This document shows positions 24,176-35,805 of a DNA stretch of 64,000 bases, one piece after another. The position numbers and the translations under genes were made by a program. The notes below the pieces were generated by a model that worked only from the letters and a program-made list of their open reading frames with translations, did not search any database and was not told the origin of the DNA. Each line of letters begins with the position of its first letter. Position 1 is the first letter of the stretch. Origin of the DNA: Evernia prunastri (lineage: Eukaryota > Ascomycota > Lecanoromycetes > Lecanorales > Parmeliaceae); the NCBI GenBank assembly GCA_003184365.1, contig NKYR01000118.1:52378-116377 (forward strand). The letters are read 5' to 3'.

Positions 24176-25180
24176 CTACGTCGTGACAGGAAGGTGCAAA
24201 GTGGCGGCGTAGCTTATTGGCTTGGCTCCGAAAGCGCTACTTCCTCCGGCAATATTGTTGTAGCTCTCGGCCACCACCTGCCTCCATTGCTGATGCTGTT
24301 GGCCTTGGGTGATCGTGGGCTGCTTGACTTCTTTGTACAGAAAATGCATTAGCTTTGATGTGGCAGGCTCCGTCTTGATCGCCATTCCTTCGTCCCGAAA
24401 TGGAAAACTTGAGGTGATGATTTTGCGCTTGCCCAGAGTTGGCTTACTGGTTCTGGTTGGTGTGTTGGCAGGTGTTGCATAGTTCGGTGCCTTTGGCTGA
24501 CACCAGGTCTTCTTTTCGAGCGCTGTCCGATTGGCTAAGATGGTCTTCACGTCTTTGAGGACCTCGGTGAAGTATACGTGTTTGTCGTTGGCGAGCTTTG
24601 AGAAAGCGTCAGTGGATTTTCGACTCATCCAGTGCGAATATTCGCTTCGTTGGTTGATGGCGCTGTCCAGGAGGGCCAGAATATCCGGTGGCACCTGTTG
24701 TATTCTGCGCGCGATCTCGGTGATGTTGTTGACAATGATCTTGTATTCGGCGTAATTTGCTAGCATGGTCAGCGATGCAGTCGATGTCACTACCCGATCT
24801 GGCTTGCCCTCACCTTTGGCCTGTTCGCGCGTAATATAGAATGGAAGGTCTTCTCCACATGGGTAGACTGACTCAACAAGCCAAGTTGTGAATCCATTGG
24901 TGGCAATTTTCAGCTGCTTGTACATCTTCTGAAGCTTCCATTCGGGGGGCATTGAATCCGCATACACCCCTGTCTCTTTCACTCCATCCTCCTTCTCCTG
25001 CCTCCGAGCTCTCCAACTCCCTGAAGTCAGCTTCGTCTCAGCACCCGTTTCAGAAGGGTACTCCGCCTCTCCTCGCTCCTGCGACAGTCTCCGGTCTCGC
25101 CAATTCTCCGACATCGATGTTTGCTTGATCTTATCCTTGAGCCTCCAAGTGTCGAATGGTGGTGAGCGACTGGCTGCCAT
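24176..25180 (-). CDS. DUF6604-like fungal protein
   Basis: An intronless minus-strand frame of 334 residues starts at ATG 25180-25178. After a basic, polar N-terminal region of about 75 residues it contains a YKQLKIATNGFTTWLVESV segment, which matches the start of the fungal DUF6604 domain as I remember it (a tyrosine-lysine motif then TTWLVE). A predicted helical region follows (EYKIIVNNITEIARRIQQVP and an ILALLDSAI segment). The end is low complexity with Q and S. No signal peptide or membrane helix is visible. In longer relatives the domain sits at the N-terminus of several-hundred-residue proteins, so this is a short member or a truncated one. Function is unknown. Confidence 0.7.
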   Translation of the reverse strand: MAASRSPPFDTWRLKDKIKQTSMSENWRDRRLSQERGEAEYPSETGAETKLTSGSWRARRQEKEDGVKETGVYADSMPPEWKLQKMYKQLKIATNGFTTWLVESVYPCGEDLPFYITREQAKGEGKPDRVVTSTASLTMLANYAEYKIIVNNITEIARRIQQVPPDILALLDSAINQRSEYSHWMSRKSTDAFSKLANDKHVYFTEVLKDVKTILANRTALEKKTWCQPKAPNYATPANTPTRTSKPTLGKRKIITSSFPFRDEGMAIKTEPATSKLMHFLYKEVKQPTITQGQQHQQWRQVVAESYNNIAGGSSAFGAKPISYAATLHLPVTT

Positions 25181-27183
25181 GACGGGTATGATGATGGTGG
25201 TGGGATGTGAATGGGTGGAATAAAGAAGTAATGATGATGGCTGCGATCGAGTCTGCAAGAACGAAATGCTGGAGCCACTGCACAATAATAACTTGAATCA
25301 CACGACCGTTAAGCAGTTGGAGGGTGCTCGAGAGTAATGACAAGATGTAATGAATGAAAAGTAGGGTGAAAGAAGCAGCCATCAATGAGAGCCATTGGTA
25401 TATTTATATGCAAAAGTCGATGGGTCGAAGCAAGCCGGGTGTCCACTTTCAAACAGCGCATGTTCTCGCTGGAACATCAGAGATTTTCTCGCAATTGCAA
25501 ATATTCAACATTTGAACTTTGATTCGCGCTAAATTTTGGTGCTAGTTCCTTCGAAAGCGGAGGACAACGCGCAAATTTTTTTTTCCCCTCCCACCTTTGA
25601 AAGCGCTGAGCTAGCTAAACAGAGTGGGTCTCAACAATGGAAGGGACTTCCCTTCATCCAAAGAGAAATGCGTATGACAAGGCAATAAGCGCAAATATAG
25701 GAAAGGAGTCACATATCTGAATTCAAATATCTGAAGCCTTGGCAAATAGAAGGGACTGATACTCGAGGCAAATCAAACCCTTTGCGCGTGGCATCGCGAG
25801 ATACCCTCTTTCGAGGCTTGTCCCCACCCCTTACCATTGTTCTCGGGAAAATCAGGGCGAAAATCAGGGGCGAAAGCGGGTGAGTGGGGAAACTTGCTCA
25901 CTGGGCAAGAGCATCCAGGGGCAAACACGTGCTCAGACCTGTGTTCGCCAAGAAATTGTGAGAGGCCACAACTCCTTCCCCGGAAGGCTTTGACGGGCAG
26001 GCAAGCAGACCAAATCTTACCGGCTAGCCCTTCAGTATTGCGCGTCTTTCACAGGAGCTTCCAGCAACGTGTATGTGGCGGCTGTTTCAATTTTTAAGAT
26101 ACCGCTCGCGGCCCTTTCTTCAAATCTGAGGACATATGTTAGAACTTTCTGGTACTATAAAGATCATATTAAGAGCTCTTGTACACTGGTTCAGAGATGT
26201 GACATGATCCGATGGCTAAGGTAGAGCGCTAGCGGTTAGCGTGACCCACCGATGTGAAATATATATAATGTGGGACAATTCAATCTTGGAACACCCTGGA
26301 AATGAGCGCGCGGTACACTAAAGGTAGATTGATAGCCCTTGTAGCCACAGCATTCAACTCTCACATATCTAGAAGTTTCAGTCCTGCGCTATCCAAAATT
26401 CACTTCGCAATGCTACCGGAGAAGCGCATCTTGAATCTTCCACGCTGACAGATAGAGTTCGTCTTGCACGGCTCTACCCTGGTATTTGCATCATTTGTCA
26501 GGTCATAGATGATTCAGGTGAGTTCCTCGTTGCTAGCCGCTTGAGCGTGTCACCAACAAATACGTACTGAGTTAGGAAGGCACGACTGAGGGTGAGGCAA
26601 ACCGTGGCAAATGAAGGCCTGGAGAGAATGATTTGGCTCAGGTGGGTCCTTCTTGTTTGCCGAAAATGAATTTGGAAAAGTAACATACTAGCCTTCGTGC
26701 ATGGAAAAATTCACGGAGACCTTGATGATCTTGATCGCACCTATGATGAGCGCTAGCGAGAATGGAAGGTAACAAACTTTAGCGATCCTAGGACTACGAA
26801 GATGCAACTTAGCTTCTCGACTGTTGATTTGAGCTTTTAGGCAAATGAATTCGCGCATGCGAGTTGGAAATGAGTCGCTCCTGGCAGTTGTAGAATTCCG
26901 CAGAAATTTCCGCTTACATGAGGTTTTCTTTCTACGCTCTCGTCGCTCACGGAAACACTCTCCGGCCCAGCGTGCAAATCATCTGCGAGGCGGAGCTGTT
27001 TACTCTTTCAAATCCTTGCCTTACCATAAGCATTGTGATTCCTTGTTTGAGTCGTTGACGAAAAAAGGAGTGCGAGGGCACTCATGGCGATTCATAGGCA
27101 TCCCCGCTCACAGAGCCTGGCTCTCTCCTTTGGACATAGAAACTCTCTGCATCTCAAATGGGAAGCGATCTCAATTTGCCCGG
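25181..27183. other. Intergenic region (2 kb)
   Basis: The left part is the upstream region of the DUF6604-like gene; the right end meets the 3' end of the UPF0261 gene. Frames such as 25837-26097 and 26845-27486 have no recognisable content and partly shadow the minus-strand gene. No RNA gene was recognised. Confidence 0.4.
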
Positions 27184-28467
27184 TCAAGGGTTCTTGGCAT
27201 CTTTCTCCATGAAGTGCATCAGAGTCTTGGCCATGTCTGTCGAAAAGCCGTCATCATTAATGGCCCTTCTGTCTTTCACAACAGCAATATCACTATCGGT
27301 AAGCCCTTGAATGACGGCATCAAACAATGCCTTGTCTGCAGCTTCATCGTAGTACGGTCCTTCTTTCGTCGAGAGCATGCTGATGCCACCCAGGGGTATG
27401 AAGACTCGTGCCATGTCCGGTTTTTGGATATGGGCCTTCAGCTTTTCTGCGATTTGCTTCCCCAAACTGTGACACTCACTCACTGAGGTGCGCATCAGCG
27501 TGATGTCGGGATTATGTTGATACAACAATCTCCTTGCGAACTGAACTGGGACAGAATCTCGAGGTCCGAAATTGACCATGTCCAGACCTCCCAAGCTTAC
27601 CACCTGGGGAACTCCCGTACGTGCGGCAGCTGTGAGTCTGTTCGGTCCAGCATTCATGATCCCGCCAACCAATTCGTCCGCCAGCTCCGTAGTTGTCAAG
27701 TCCAAGACGCCATCAATCCGGTGCTGCGAGATGAGCGTCTCCATTGCCCGACCTCCAACGCCAGTCGCATGGAAGACAAAGACTTCGTAGCCGTTTCTCT
27801 CCAGATGTGCTCTCGCAGCATCGACTGCTGGAGTAGTGACACCGAACATTGTGATTGCAACACTTTTCTTTCTCTTCTCATCGCTTCCGTTCCTCTTCTT
27901 ATCTTCCCCTAAGCGATTTTGGTAGGCTTTGGCAGCTCCAGCAATCATTCCAGCCGCATTTTCAAGGATCGGATTCAGGACTGAGTTCTCGCCGGCTACA
28001 TCTACAACACTATGCATCATCGTGATATCAGTCTCACCAACGAAGTTACGAACATTGCCCGACGCGACTGTTGAGACCAGCAATTTGGGGAAGCCGATCG
28101 GAAGGACGGAGCGCATCACAGAAGCTCCTAGGGAAGTGCCTCCCGAGCCGCCTATACAGATGGCGCCAGCGATTGTGCGACAAGAATAGAGCTCGGTTAC
28201 TAATGATGACGCTGCTGAAATCATCGTCTCGATAACTTGGCGACGGTCCATTGAATCTAATTGGGGTTGCTCAGACAGACGTGAGAGAACCTGTGCCTGA
28301 GTGTAGTCAATGTCTTGATGGGAAATTGGTGCGCGCCCAACATCCATAAGCTTGACCCCGATACCATGTTGGAGAACGCAAGACCGCACGTATACAAGTT
28401 GTGATAGTTTGGTGTCGCAGGTTCCTAGGAGCAGAACGAAAGACTGCTTGGAATTTGCGTCGACCAT
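27184..28467 (-). CDS. UPF0261 / Tm-1-like N-terminal domain protein
   Basis: An intronless minus-strand frame of 427 residues starts at ATG 28467-28465; the frame is open further upstream but has no other ATG. It begins with VLLLGTCDTKLSQLVYVR, followed by AGAICIGGSGGTSLG, LVSTVASGN and MMHSVVDVAG, then a second half with ITMFGVTTPAVD, VFHATGVGGRAME, IDGVLDLTTTELAD and VVSLGGLDMVNFG. This order matches the UPF0261 family, which includes the N-terminal part of tomato Tm-1. Bacterial and plant members are two-lobed proteins that bind a nucleotide. In plants this domain is fused to the TIM-barrel domain encoded here by the divergent gene at 29216, so the two products probably act together. Their biochemical role in fungi is not established. 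Confidence 0.9.
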   Translation of the reverse strand: MVDANSKQSFVLLLGTCDTKLSQLVYVRSCVLQHGIGVKLMDVGRAPISHQDIDYTQAQVLSRLSEQPQLDSMDRRQVIETMISAASSLVTELYSCRTIAGAICIGGSGGTSLGASVMRSVLPIGFPKLLVSTVASGNVRNFVGETDITMMHSVVDVAGENSVLNPILENAAGMIAGAAKAYQNRLGEDKKRNGSDEKRKKSVAITMFGVTTPAVDAARAHLERNGYEVFVFHATGVGGRAMETLISQHRIDGVLDLTTTELADELVGGIMNAGPNRLTAAARTGVPQVVSLGGLDMVNFGPRDSVPVQFARRLLYQHNPDITLMRTSVSECHSLGKQIAEKLKAHIQKPDMARVFIPLGGISMLSTKEGPYYDEAADKALFDAVIQGLTDSDIAVVKDRRAINDDGFSTDMAKTLMHFMEKDAKNP

Positions 28468-29215
28468 GATGGTAGTGCAGAGTGTGGGATTGCCAGACAA
28501 GACGTCGAGGCTTTGCCCTACCTTGGCGTAGAGTACGAGAGGAAGAAAAAGCAAGGGTCCTGACGTAAGCGAAGAAGAGGAGTGAAGTAGTCTAAATCGA
28601 GTTAGAGCAAGATCCAAGGACGATGACTGTTACACAGGGTTTTAAGGTCGCCCCGCCTCGGCCAGTCATGGGGCCTAGGGCGAACTCTCGAAGGGAGGGT
28701 GGCTAGGGTGAGGCGGAGCTAGAGAATGATTCGGCGGCGGCGGGGCTGGCTCGGGCAGAGCTAACGGTCTAAACCAATAACCACAGAACTTGGCGCCGCT
28801 AAGCTTAGTCATTCATGACAAATTATCGAACTGAAAATTCTACAGTTCATCTACGAAAACCAGGGTCCCAGGGTCCGAGGGTCCACTATAATAATGTAGT
28901 CCGCCTCATCGGTCATTCGAGGCGAAGGCGAGGCTAGGCCTCGGGCGACGGCTGGGCGAGCTAGCCCCGCCTCAGCCTAGCCCCGCCTTTTGACGGAGCG
29001 ATTTTGAAACCCTGCGATGACATCCAATGACGTTACGGCTAAATGTATCCTTACATCAATCGCCGTCATCCTTCACTTTTCGAAAGATAAGGTAGACGAT
29101 TTTCGATTGACCACGTCTTGCTCCAATTCACTGAAGGGGTCGGTAGAAATACTCTCGAGATTGGCCCTGCCGCCTCGGATTCCCTTACCTACAAATACTA
29201 TCTCACCAGGAAATC
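28468..29215. promoter_or_regulatory. Shared divergent upstream region of the Tm-1-like pair
   Basis: Only 748 bases separate the two start codons, so both promoters must lie here. More than half of it is occupied by the MITE-like element at 28635-29014. No specific factor site can be named from sequence alone. Confidence 0.5.
28635..29014. mobile_element. MITE-like element, hAT-type ends
   Basis: Both ends begin CAGGGTTT when read inward. Over the terminal 21 bases the two ends agree at 17 positions, and all four differences are transitions, as expected if both decayed from one sequence. Inside, GC-rich words (CTAGCCCCGCCT and its complement) recur in both orientations. CAGGG ends with 8-base target duplications suggest the hAT superfamily. 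Possible duplications CGATGACT (left, six bases before the end) and CGATGACA (right, adjacent) differ by one base and by offset. No coding capacity. Confidence 0.5.
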
Positions 29216-30258
29216 ATGCCGCGCCCAACTAATAGGTCAGAAGTGCTTGCGCGTTTACGAGAGACCATCGCATCTGGCAAACCAATCCTTGGAGCGGGAG
29301 CTGGTTAGTCTCTTTGAACCGTTTCCCCTTGACGTCAGTATAGTAAAGATGTCCAGGTATCGGACTGTCTGCAAAGTTCGTTGAAAAGGGTGGAGCAGAT
29401 CTAATCATCATCTACAACTCTGGCCGATTTCGCATGGCAGGTAGAGGCTCCTTGGCAGGACTGATGCCTTACGGCGATGCCAATGCTGTCGTGCTTGAAA
29501 TGGTCAGACGCAAAAATCCTTTATGAAATTGGTCATCAATCCCTTTGGCTGTGTCAACCGCTGAGACTGACACAGAGGATTGAACATACAGGCTACCGAA
29601 ATATTGACAGTAGTTGAGTCTACTGCAGTCATGGCTGGCGTCTGCGCTACCGATCCCTATCGTTCCATGCCCCAATTCCTGCAACAGCTGAAGGATTTAG
29701 GTTTCTGTGGAGTCCAGAACTTTCCGACTGTTGGCCTCATTGACGGTAACTTCCGCAAAAATCTGGAGGCCACGGGAATGTCCTATCAGAAAGAGGTTGA
29801 GATGGTTCGGAACGCCCGTCAACTGAATCTCCTAACAGCGCCATATGTCTTCAACGTTGATGAGGCGGAGCGCATGACCAAGGCTGGTGCTGATGTGATA
29901 GTGGTGCACCTTGGCCTAACTACTGGGGGTAGTATAGGTGCTGGTGAGGGTGGAGTCACCTTGGATGACTGCGTGGAAACGGTGCAGACTATCAGAGATG
30001 CGTGTGTGGAGATCGAGCCGGAGATCATCGTCCTTTGTCATGGCGGTCCTGTCTCAGGTGAGGATAGGCGCTCTAGGCGTGGGGAACAGTACTGACCTGA
30101 TATGACCTAAAGGTGTGGAGGAAACTCGCTACCTCTTGGATCGAGTCCATGGCATCCATGGGTTCTTTGGAGCGAGTAGCATGGAAAGATTGCCAGTAGA
30201 GACCGCCATCGAGCAGAATGCAAGGTCATTCAAGGACATTGAAATCGGTTCTCGCTAG
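29216..30258 (+). CDS. PEP-hydrolase-like TIM-barrel protein (Tm-1-like C-terminal domain)
   Basis: Four exons (29216-29303, 29357-29502, 29592-30057, 30113-30258) keep frame and give 281 residues, the size of the stand-alone domain. Introns are 53, 89 and 55 bases with GT..AG ends. The protein begins near [20 protein letters not shown], continues with [59 protein letters not shown] and [13 protein letters not shown], and ends [14 protein letters not shown]. These are hallmarks of the family annotated as phosphoenolpyruvate hydrolase-like (PF09370), which forms the second half of plant Tm-1-like proteins. Its true reaction is not firmly known. It is transcribed away from the UPF0261 gene across a short shared upstream region, which supports a common pathway or complex. 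Confidence 0.92.
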
Positions 30259-32146
30259 GTCTCTTTATGTTCTACGACGTCTTTATACCTACATTTACAA
30301 AGTCTTTCATGCTGCTAATCAAGTATTAGGTAGCATAGGCAAAGCGCTCGCTTTAAAGCATTGAGAGACGCTTATCTGGGAGCACCATCATTACGGACCA
30401 TGGGCCGTCTTTCTTCTTTTTTTGCTGAGGCCTTGAGTGTGCTCTCCATGTCTGACTCTGCTCACATTATAGATTTTTGTTTCGTATGTAACAAAAGCTT
30501 TTATGGGGACCGCTGTCTAATGAAAGCTCTCCTCGCCCCCGGTGCCTATGGAGAGGTTTGTTCGATCGCCAATGCGAAATTGTTCCACCTCGGGCGTGGT
30601 AGGAATGGAGGGAAGCGCTACTCGAAGCAGCCCGCCGTTGGGGCTCTGGGGGTTGTAAGACTGCAACCGGCGGGGAAGTCGATGTCGAACATCACTTTCT
30701 CACGTTTTTCGACACTTTCTACAGGTGTTTCTCGCATTCCTCAATGCAGCTTACCAGGTTCGCATGTTGGGCGACCTCCAGGCTTTTCCATTACAACATT
30801 ATCTGATCCAATCTTATCGGCGGTCGGTGCCATGACCGCGAGCTCGCTGCTCAGCCCGCAAGAATGGGGAATCGAACATGGAGAGAGATGACTTACTTAT
30901 GACGGCCGCCTTAAACGCCGGAAAGTGACCGTCCCCTGCATGAAAGGTCTTAGAGCCATCTGGATTCTGGAAGCTGGTTGAAAGCTTCAGCAATGATTTT
31001 GAGAATCTGAGGAGCAATGGTGACAACTTAGCACTTGGCACGACGTCGATTTTCATTACAACTATCTACTATCAGAAATGTCATGCAGAAGGACCGTGCG
31101 GATTGGATCTGGATTTAGAATGCGTACGCACATCTAGTGTCCTGAGGCGCAGCTGAGTAGGGGAGTCCTGGAAGCGGTTGTAGGCAGCTAGCAGTTTGCT
31201 ACTTTGGTGACTTGATCGTAAAGAGGGTCAGGAAGCTTCAGCACGTGGCTGTGATTGCTTGATAATTCCGGACTTTGACATCGCAGTTGAAGCAGCACAG
31301 AGACACTGAACGACTTGGAAGGGGAGCACTTTGTCAGGGTCGAGAAATGGATGCAGACCTATACTCTATAGACCAATCCGGTGAGAGGGTAAAGGGTCAC
31401 CTGGATGGTGAATGAGGCGCTCTGGTAATGTCGCCAGCATGCAATAATCTCTAATTAATACCACTGACGCGTACCCTGTCCCCTTGACCATCGGTTTGGT
31501 GGAGGTGGGGAGAGAATAAGGCGAGTTAGTAGCACATTTAGCTTTGATGGTTCATGCACGGCACGTCCAGGGTGCGCGGGTCGTGGGAGTGACCGAGGTC
31601 GTCCGACAGCATCACGTATCGACCTAGCTACCCTAGGCTTAGATCCTCATGGTCTTGTTGAGACCTACAATCTCCCCTTCGTAACAATACGGCCCGTGAG
31701 ATGAATACCTAGATGGACATCGCCATTATCATGAACATGGACTTGACCTCTGATGTAGCAACGAGGCTTCTAACTAGGATGAAGTACTAAGATGCATCAG
31801 TTGACAGTTCGCGTAACCAGTCAAGAATTTCAATACTAGGTGTATTGTCCTTTGAATACTCTATTCCTCAATAAGCGAATCGATGACTACCTAGTGGCAT
31901 TTCTGTAGCGCTGCCCAACAATAGTGGCACTCCGGGCGAGCATGACCTTCTGCGCGCTCCTTTACCTTTCATCTAATAAGATATGCCGCCTAGTCCTCGA
32001 CCTTTCCTCTTGCTCTTGATCTGCTCAATCTCAATTTTGTAAGGACACGATCCCCCATCTCTCTTGTTAAAAACCGGAGACTCAAAGTCACTGTTTGTCT
32101 TCGACTATAGCCCATTTAAAATCCAAGAAGCCGATCTACTGCAAAC
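30259..32146. other. Intergenic region (1.9 kb)
   Basis: A minus-strand ATG at 31056 opens about 54 codons that end at a good GTAAGT donor near 30897, but I could not find a downstream exon that stays open and looks like a protein. I see no other gene, RNA or repeat. Confidence 0.35.
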
Positions 32147-34226
32147 ATGGAGGAGAAAGACCCCAACGTCCGACTACTAACAGAAATACTCGCGCAGCGA
32201 GACGTAGGGGCGCCGCTTCCTAGTACCATGGATTCAGATGGAAGCCTTAGATCCATTGAAATCAAAAGGACATTGCAAGGATGGCGCTTGGTTGCCGTGG
32301 ATGCTATGTAAGCGACACTGGAGGTCTTTCTCACTTTGATGCTATGGTTGACTAACTGTTGTAGTCTTCAATTTGGCCTTCTTTTGGCAATAATAGAAAC
32401 ATCTATAACTGCTACTGCTTTGGTGTCAATTAGCAATTACTTTAACAACTCCGTCAATGTTGGCCTGCATTTTCTTCTGGCTTAGTAGTGGGAAGCTGAC
32501 TGCTGCTCAAGGCAACATGGGTGGTGCTGGCCTACCTGCTCTCCTATATGGGTGAGCCAGACACGCGACAAGTTCTTGTGTCTTATTCAAGAGAAGAGGT
32601 TCACTGACGTACATAGCCTTCGCCACGATATTTGCGCGAGCAAGCGATGGCATCGGCCGCAAAGAAGCCACAATGGTTGCATGGCTTATTTTCGGCGGCT
32701 TTTCTCTGGGCTGCGGATTGGCCAAAACACTCAATCAGCTCATCGCTTTTAGGGTACTACAAGGCATAGGAGGCTCTGGGCTCTATGCGATGACGATGGT
32801 GGCTGGGCCTGAAATAACACCAGTCGAATACTGGGGGATTAGTAGTAGTATACTTGGGTTGACGATTGCAACGGGCTCGGTTCTAGGTAAAGTCCTCTGG
32901 ATACATCAAGCAGGCTAGTCTAAGAGATGCAGGACCTATCCTAGGAGGTGTGATTACCACGAAGGCGGACTGGCGATGGATATATCTGTATAACGCCCCT
33001 TGTGCGCTGGTTGGAACGGCTTGCCTTCTCGTATTTTGGCCTCGCGACAAGAAGGCTACCAGAATATCATTGCAGTCTTTGCGAAAGGTAGATTTCTTTG
33101 GTGCAGTGCTGCTTCTTGCGGCCTCTACACTGCTGGTGTTCGCTCTCCAGGAAGCTGGAAGCAAAGAATACGCCTGGAGTGATCGCGTAATTGTGTCGAC
33201 GCTCGTTCTCTCAGGTGCATGCTGGCTTGTCTTCTTTTCCTGGATCACTTGGCTTTCTCTCGGCAACGGGACCTTTCGTATGCGAGCAATTCTTCCATTG
33301 CAAGTAGCATTCAGCCGGCCAACAGGTCCAGCCATAGTGTTAGTTGCTCTACATACGGGGTCGAAGTATTGCTGATCAAGTCAGTGCTGTCTTCTTGACG
33401 GGATTCCCATGGTTTATTGCGGTCATAAACTTACCACAGCGTTTCCAAATCGTTAACGGCAACTCGCCTATCAAAGCAGGGGTGCACCTTCTGCCTCTGC
33501 TATGTGCCATGGCTTTTGGTAGGCTGAGATCAGACACTCGTTCGCATTCAGCACACTGACGTCTCGAAAGGAGGTGGTCTCGGCGGCGCCCTCTCCTCGG
33601 TATCTAGAAGAAACTTCACTTCTCATACGATGATCATCGCCGCGTGTTCGATCCTACTGGGCTGCGGGCTTATGTCCACGCTCTCCAATGGGACGGAATT
33701 CCCTAGAGCTGTGTACGGATACCAATTTATTTTGGGCCTTGGCATCGGCTTGACATTTTCTTCTGGAACGATGATGATTGCATTGGCCAATAGCCCGGAG
33801 AACGTTGGTGCGTTCATTCAATTTCTTCTACACTGCGGACTTCTCTGACACGTAAACTTGAACCTAGCCGCAGCGCAAGGTGCTCTAAGCCAAGCACGTA
33901 TTCTCGGTGGCAGTATTGGACTCGCTATGGCGACGATTATCGTCAACCACAAATTTGCAGTGGACCTTCCGAAAGTGCTGGACCCAGTCCAAATACGAAA
34001 TCTAGAGAGACTCTTGGGTAGTATTGCGTCATTGAGCCCCTCAGACCAGGCTGCGGTCGCGACCGTTTACACCGAGGCATTCAATCAGCAGATGCGAGTT
34101 TGTACCTATCTTGCCGCAGCGTGCGTTCTGGCTGCTTTAGCCACATTTCAGCAGAAGCCAGCCGGGTTAGATGCAATGATGGTAGGGCGAGAGAGGGAAA
34201 GTAATGAGCCCGACAGCTCTGGCTGA
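32147..34226 (+). CDS. DHA2-type MFS efflux transporter, 14 helices
   Basis: Eight exons (32147-32307, 32365-32458, 32512-32551, 32617-32886, 32933-33325, 33381-33518, 33571-33807, 33868-34226) join in frame to 563 residues. All seven introns are 46-65 bases with GT..AG ends. After a soluble lead of about 50 residues the first helix is LQFGLLLAIIETSITATALVS, followed by WVVLAYLLSYMAFATIFARASDGIGRK (the MFS loop signature), FRVLQGIGGSGLYAM, a GPILGGVIT motif C typical of antiporters, DWRWIYLYNAP and FLTGFPWFIAVINLPQRFQ. This is the fungal DHA2 drug:proton antiporter pattern, and such pumps often export secondary metabolites or toxicants. No metabolite-synthesis gene is visible beside it, so the substrate is open. 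Confidence 0.9.
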
Positions 34227-35805
34227 AAGATGATAGAGTACCTCACGGAGATTCGCGCCGAAACCCTTGCCTTGCCAAGCCCCCCCCACGCACGCGGAAT
34301 CCTTTTGAACTTTAGCCAACGCTAGTGTAAGATACCGGAGAAGCGCAAAAATACTCTGTCAGGATTTTTACCGCCGGGCAAAAAAACCGGAGCCCGAGGA
34401 TGTCTGCGGCTGACAGTCAATCTGACTCACACCTAACAATATGCAGGCACATGTTTCCTGCTAAAAAGCTTGCTTTCTCACTGTTCAGGATCACGCCTCG
34501 AGAAGATTATGCGACGATGCGAAATTTGACTTTTTCTATCACTGGGATAAAATTATCTTGGGATATTAATGTGGGACGAGCTGCTGGCGGAAATTCGAAG
34601 GTTTTCAGCACGAACAATGTAAGATAGTTCGTGATACCTGGCTACATTGGCGGGGACGAACTTAGACACCAAAAATTCCGAAGACCAAGAACACTGCAGA
34701 GAGATCTCAAATCCCATATCACCCGAAGGATTACAGGAGCAATGTAATTGTACCTTAGCGAAGCCTAACGCGAAAAGTGTCATTGACCTTCGAAGCTCTC
34801 ACTAGACTCTAAACACCTCGTGTGCTCTTGAAAAGAAGTTAGAGGGCTTATTGCAGACTTGATATGTAATCTATTGCTAGAATCACTGAGAGCACAGTAT
34901 GAGGTAAGAAGAGAGTTGTTGGACTGTCTGAATGCTAGCTAGATCGCTCTTCGCGTTCATGAACGACTCAAACAATGTAGATGAGTTCTGAAGAGCATTT
35001 TCAAGGTATGCTCTAACAAATGTCTGTCCTGCACATCTTAGATTCGCGTACCCGCTGGAATTCAGCTAATAGAAGGCTTGGAAACAATGACTAAGCGAAA
35101 GCGTTAAGCACTCATTATGTATTTGAGTTTCTCCTTTCTTCACATCACTACGTCTACATAGAACAAGCAAGTCATATACTGTCAATCCATACGCCACCTC
35201 TGAAGGCACCTCTTTTCCAACGATGCTCGTACCGGATAGATTTCAATTTGCAGGATTCAAATCCTCATTTGACAAGGCTCGCTGTGCCTTATCGTTTCAT
35301 CTCATGCAGAAAAACGGGGAATATCGCAACTTGCGCACATTTTACGCACAAATGAAACGCGATTGTGTAGCCTTAGGGGAACACGCAAATTTCTTCAACA
35401 AGGCTGACACATTTTCAACCGTTCAGTGGCCATATTCGGAGCATATTGAGGCCAGTACCTCACTGGAGAGCTCTTTTGGTGGGTTGTAGACAGGTCACTT
35501 GGCTCGCGAGGTTTTGGATGAAACCTTTTTGATGAAAGCACTGATCATTGATAAGTTGTAATATAAGCAATTGGAGGTAAATTGTATAAGTTGTTTCATT
35601 TACGTGAATCGGTAAGCGGGCTGTACATATGCACGACCCCTTCGGCGGCAGGATGCAGTGTAAGCCTCAGCCGCAATTGCCTAGCCTTGCAAGTGGCAAT
35701 TACACCAGACAAACTGTCATCCCCCCCAACTTTCCTTGTCTCTAGTCTACTATACCAGACTTTCGTTATCCGACTATTGATTACGATCTGTTGCATTCGA
35801 TTCAA
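34227..35805. other. Intergenic region (1.6 kb)
   Basis: No supported gene. Short frames at 34400-34627 and 35223-35489 have no conserved pattern. The region ends in the promoter of the second Pth11-like gene. Confidence 0.4.

Noticed and set aside
26845..27486. 213-codon plus-strand frame
   Set aside because: Its second half lies over the UPF0261 gene on the opposite strand and its first half has no recognisable feature. Treated as a shadow.
30814..31056. Minus-strand frame with ATG at 31056, a helical start and a good GTAAGT donor near 30897
   Set aside because: No following exon could be found that keeps frame and resembles a protein; nearby candidates soon hit stops. It may be a decayed gene, but this cannot be shown.
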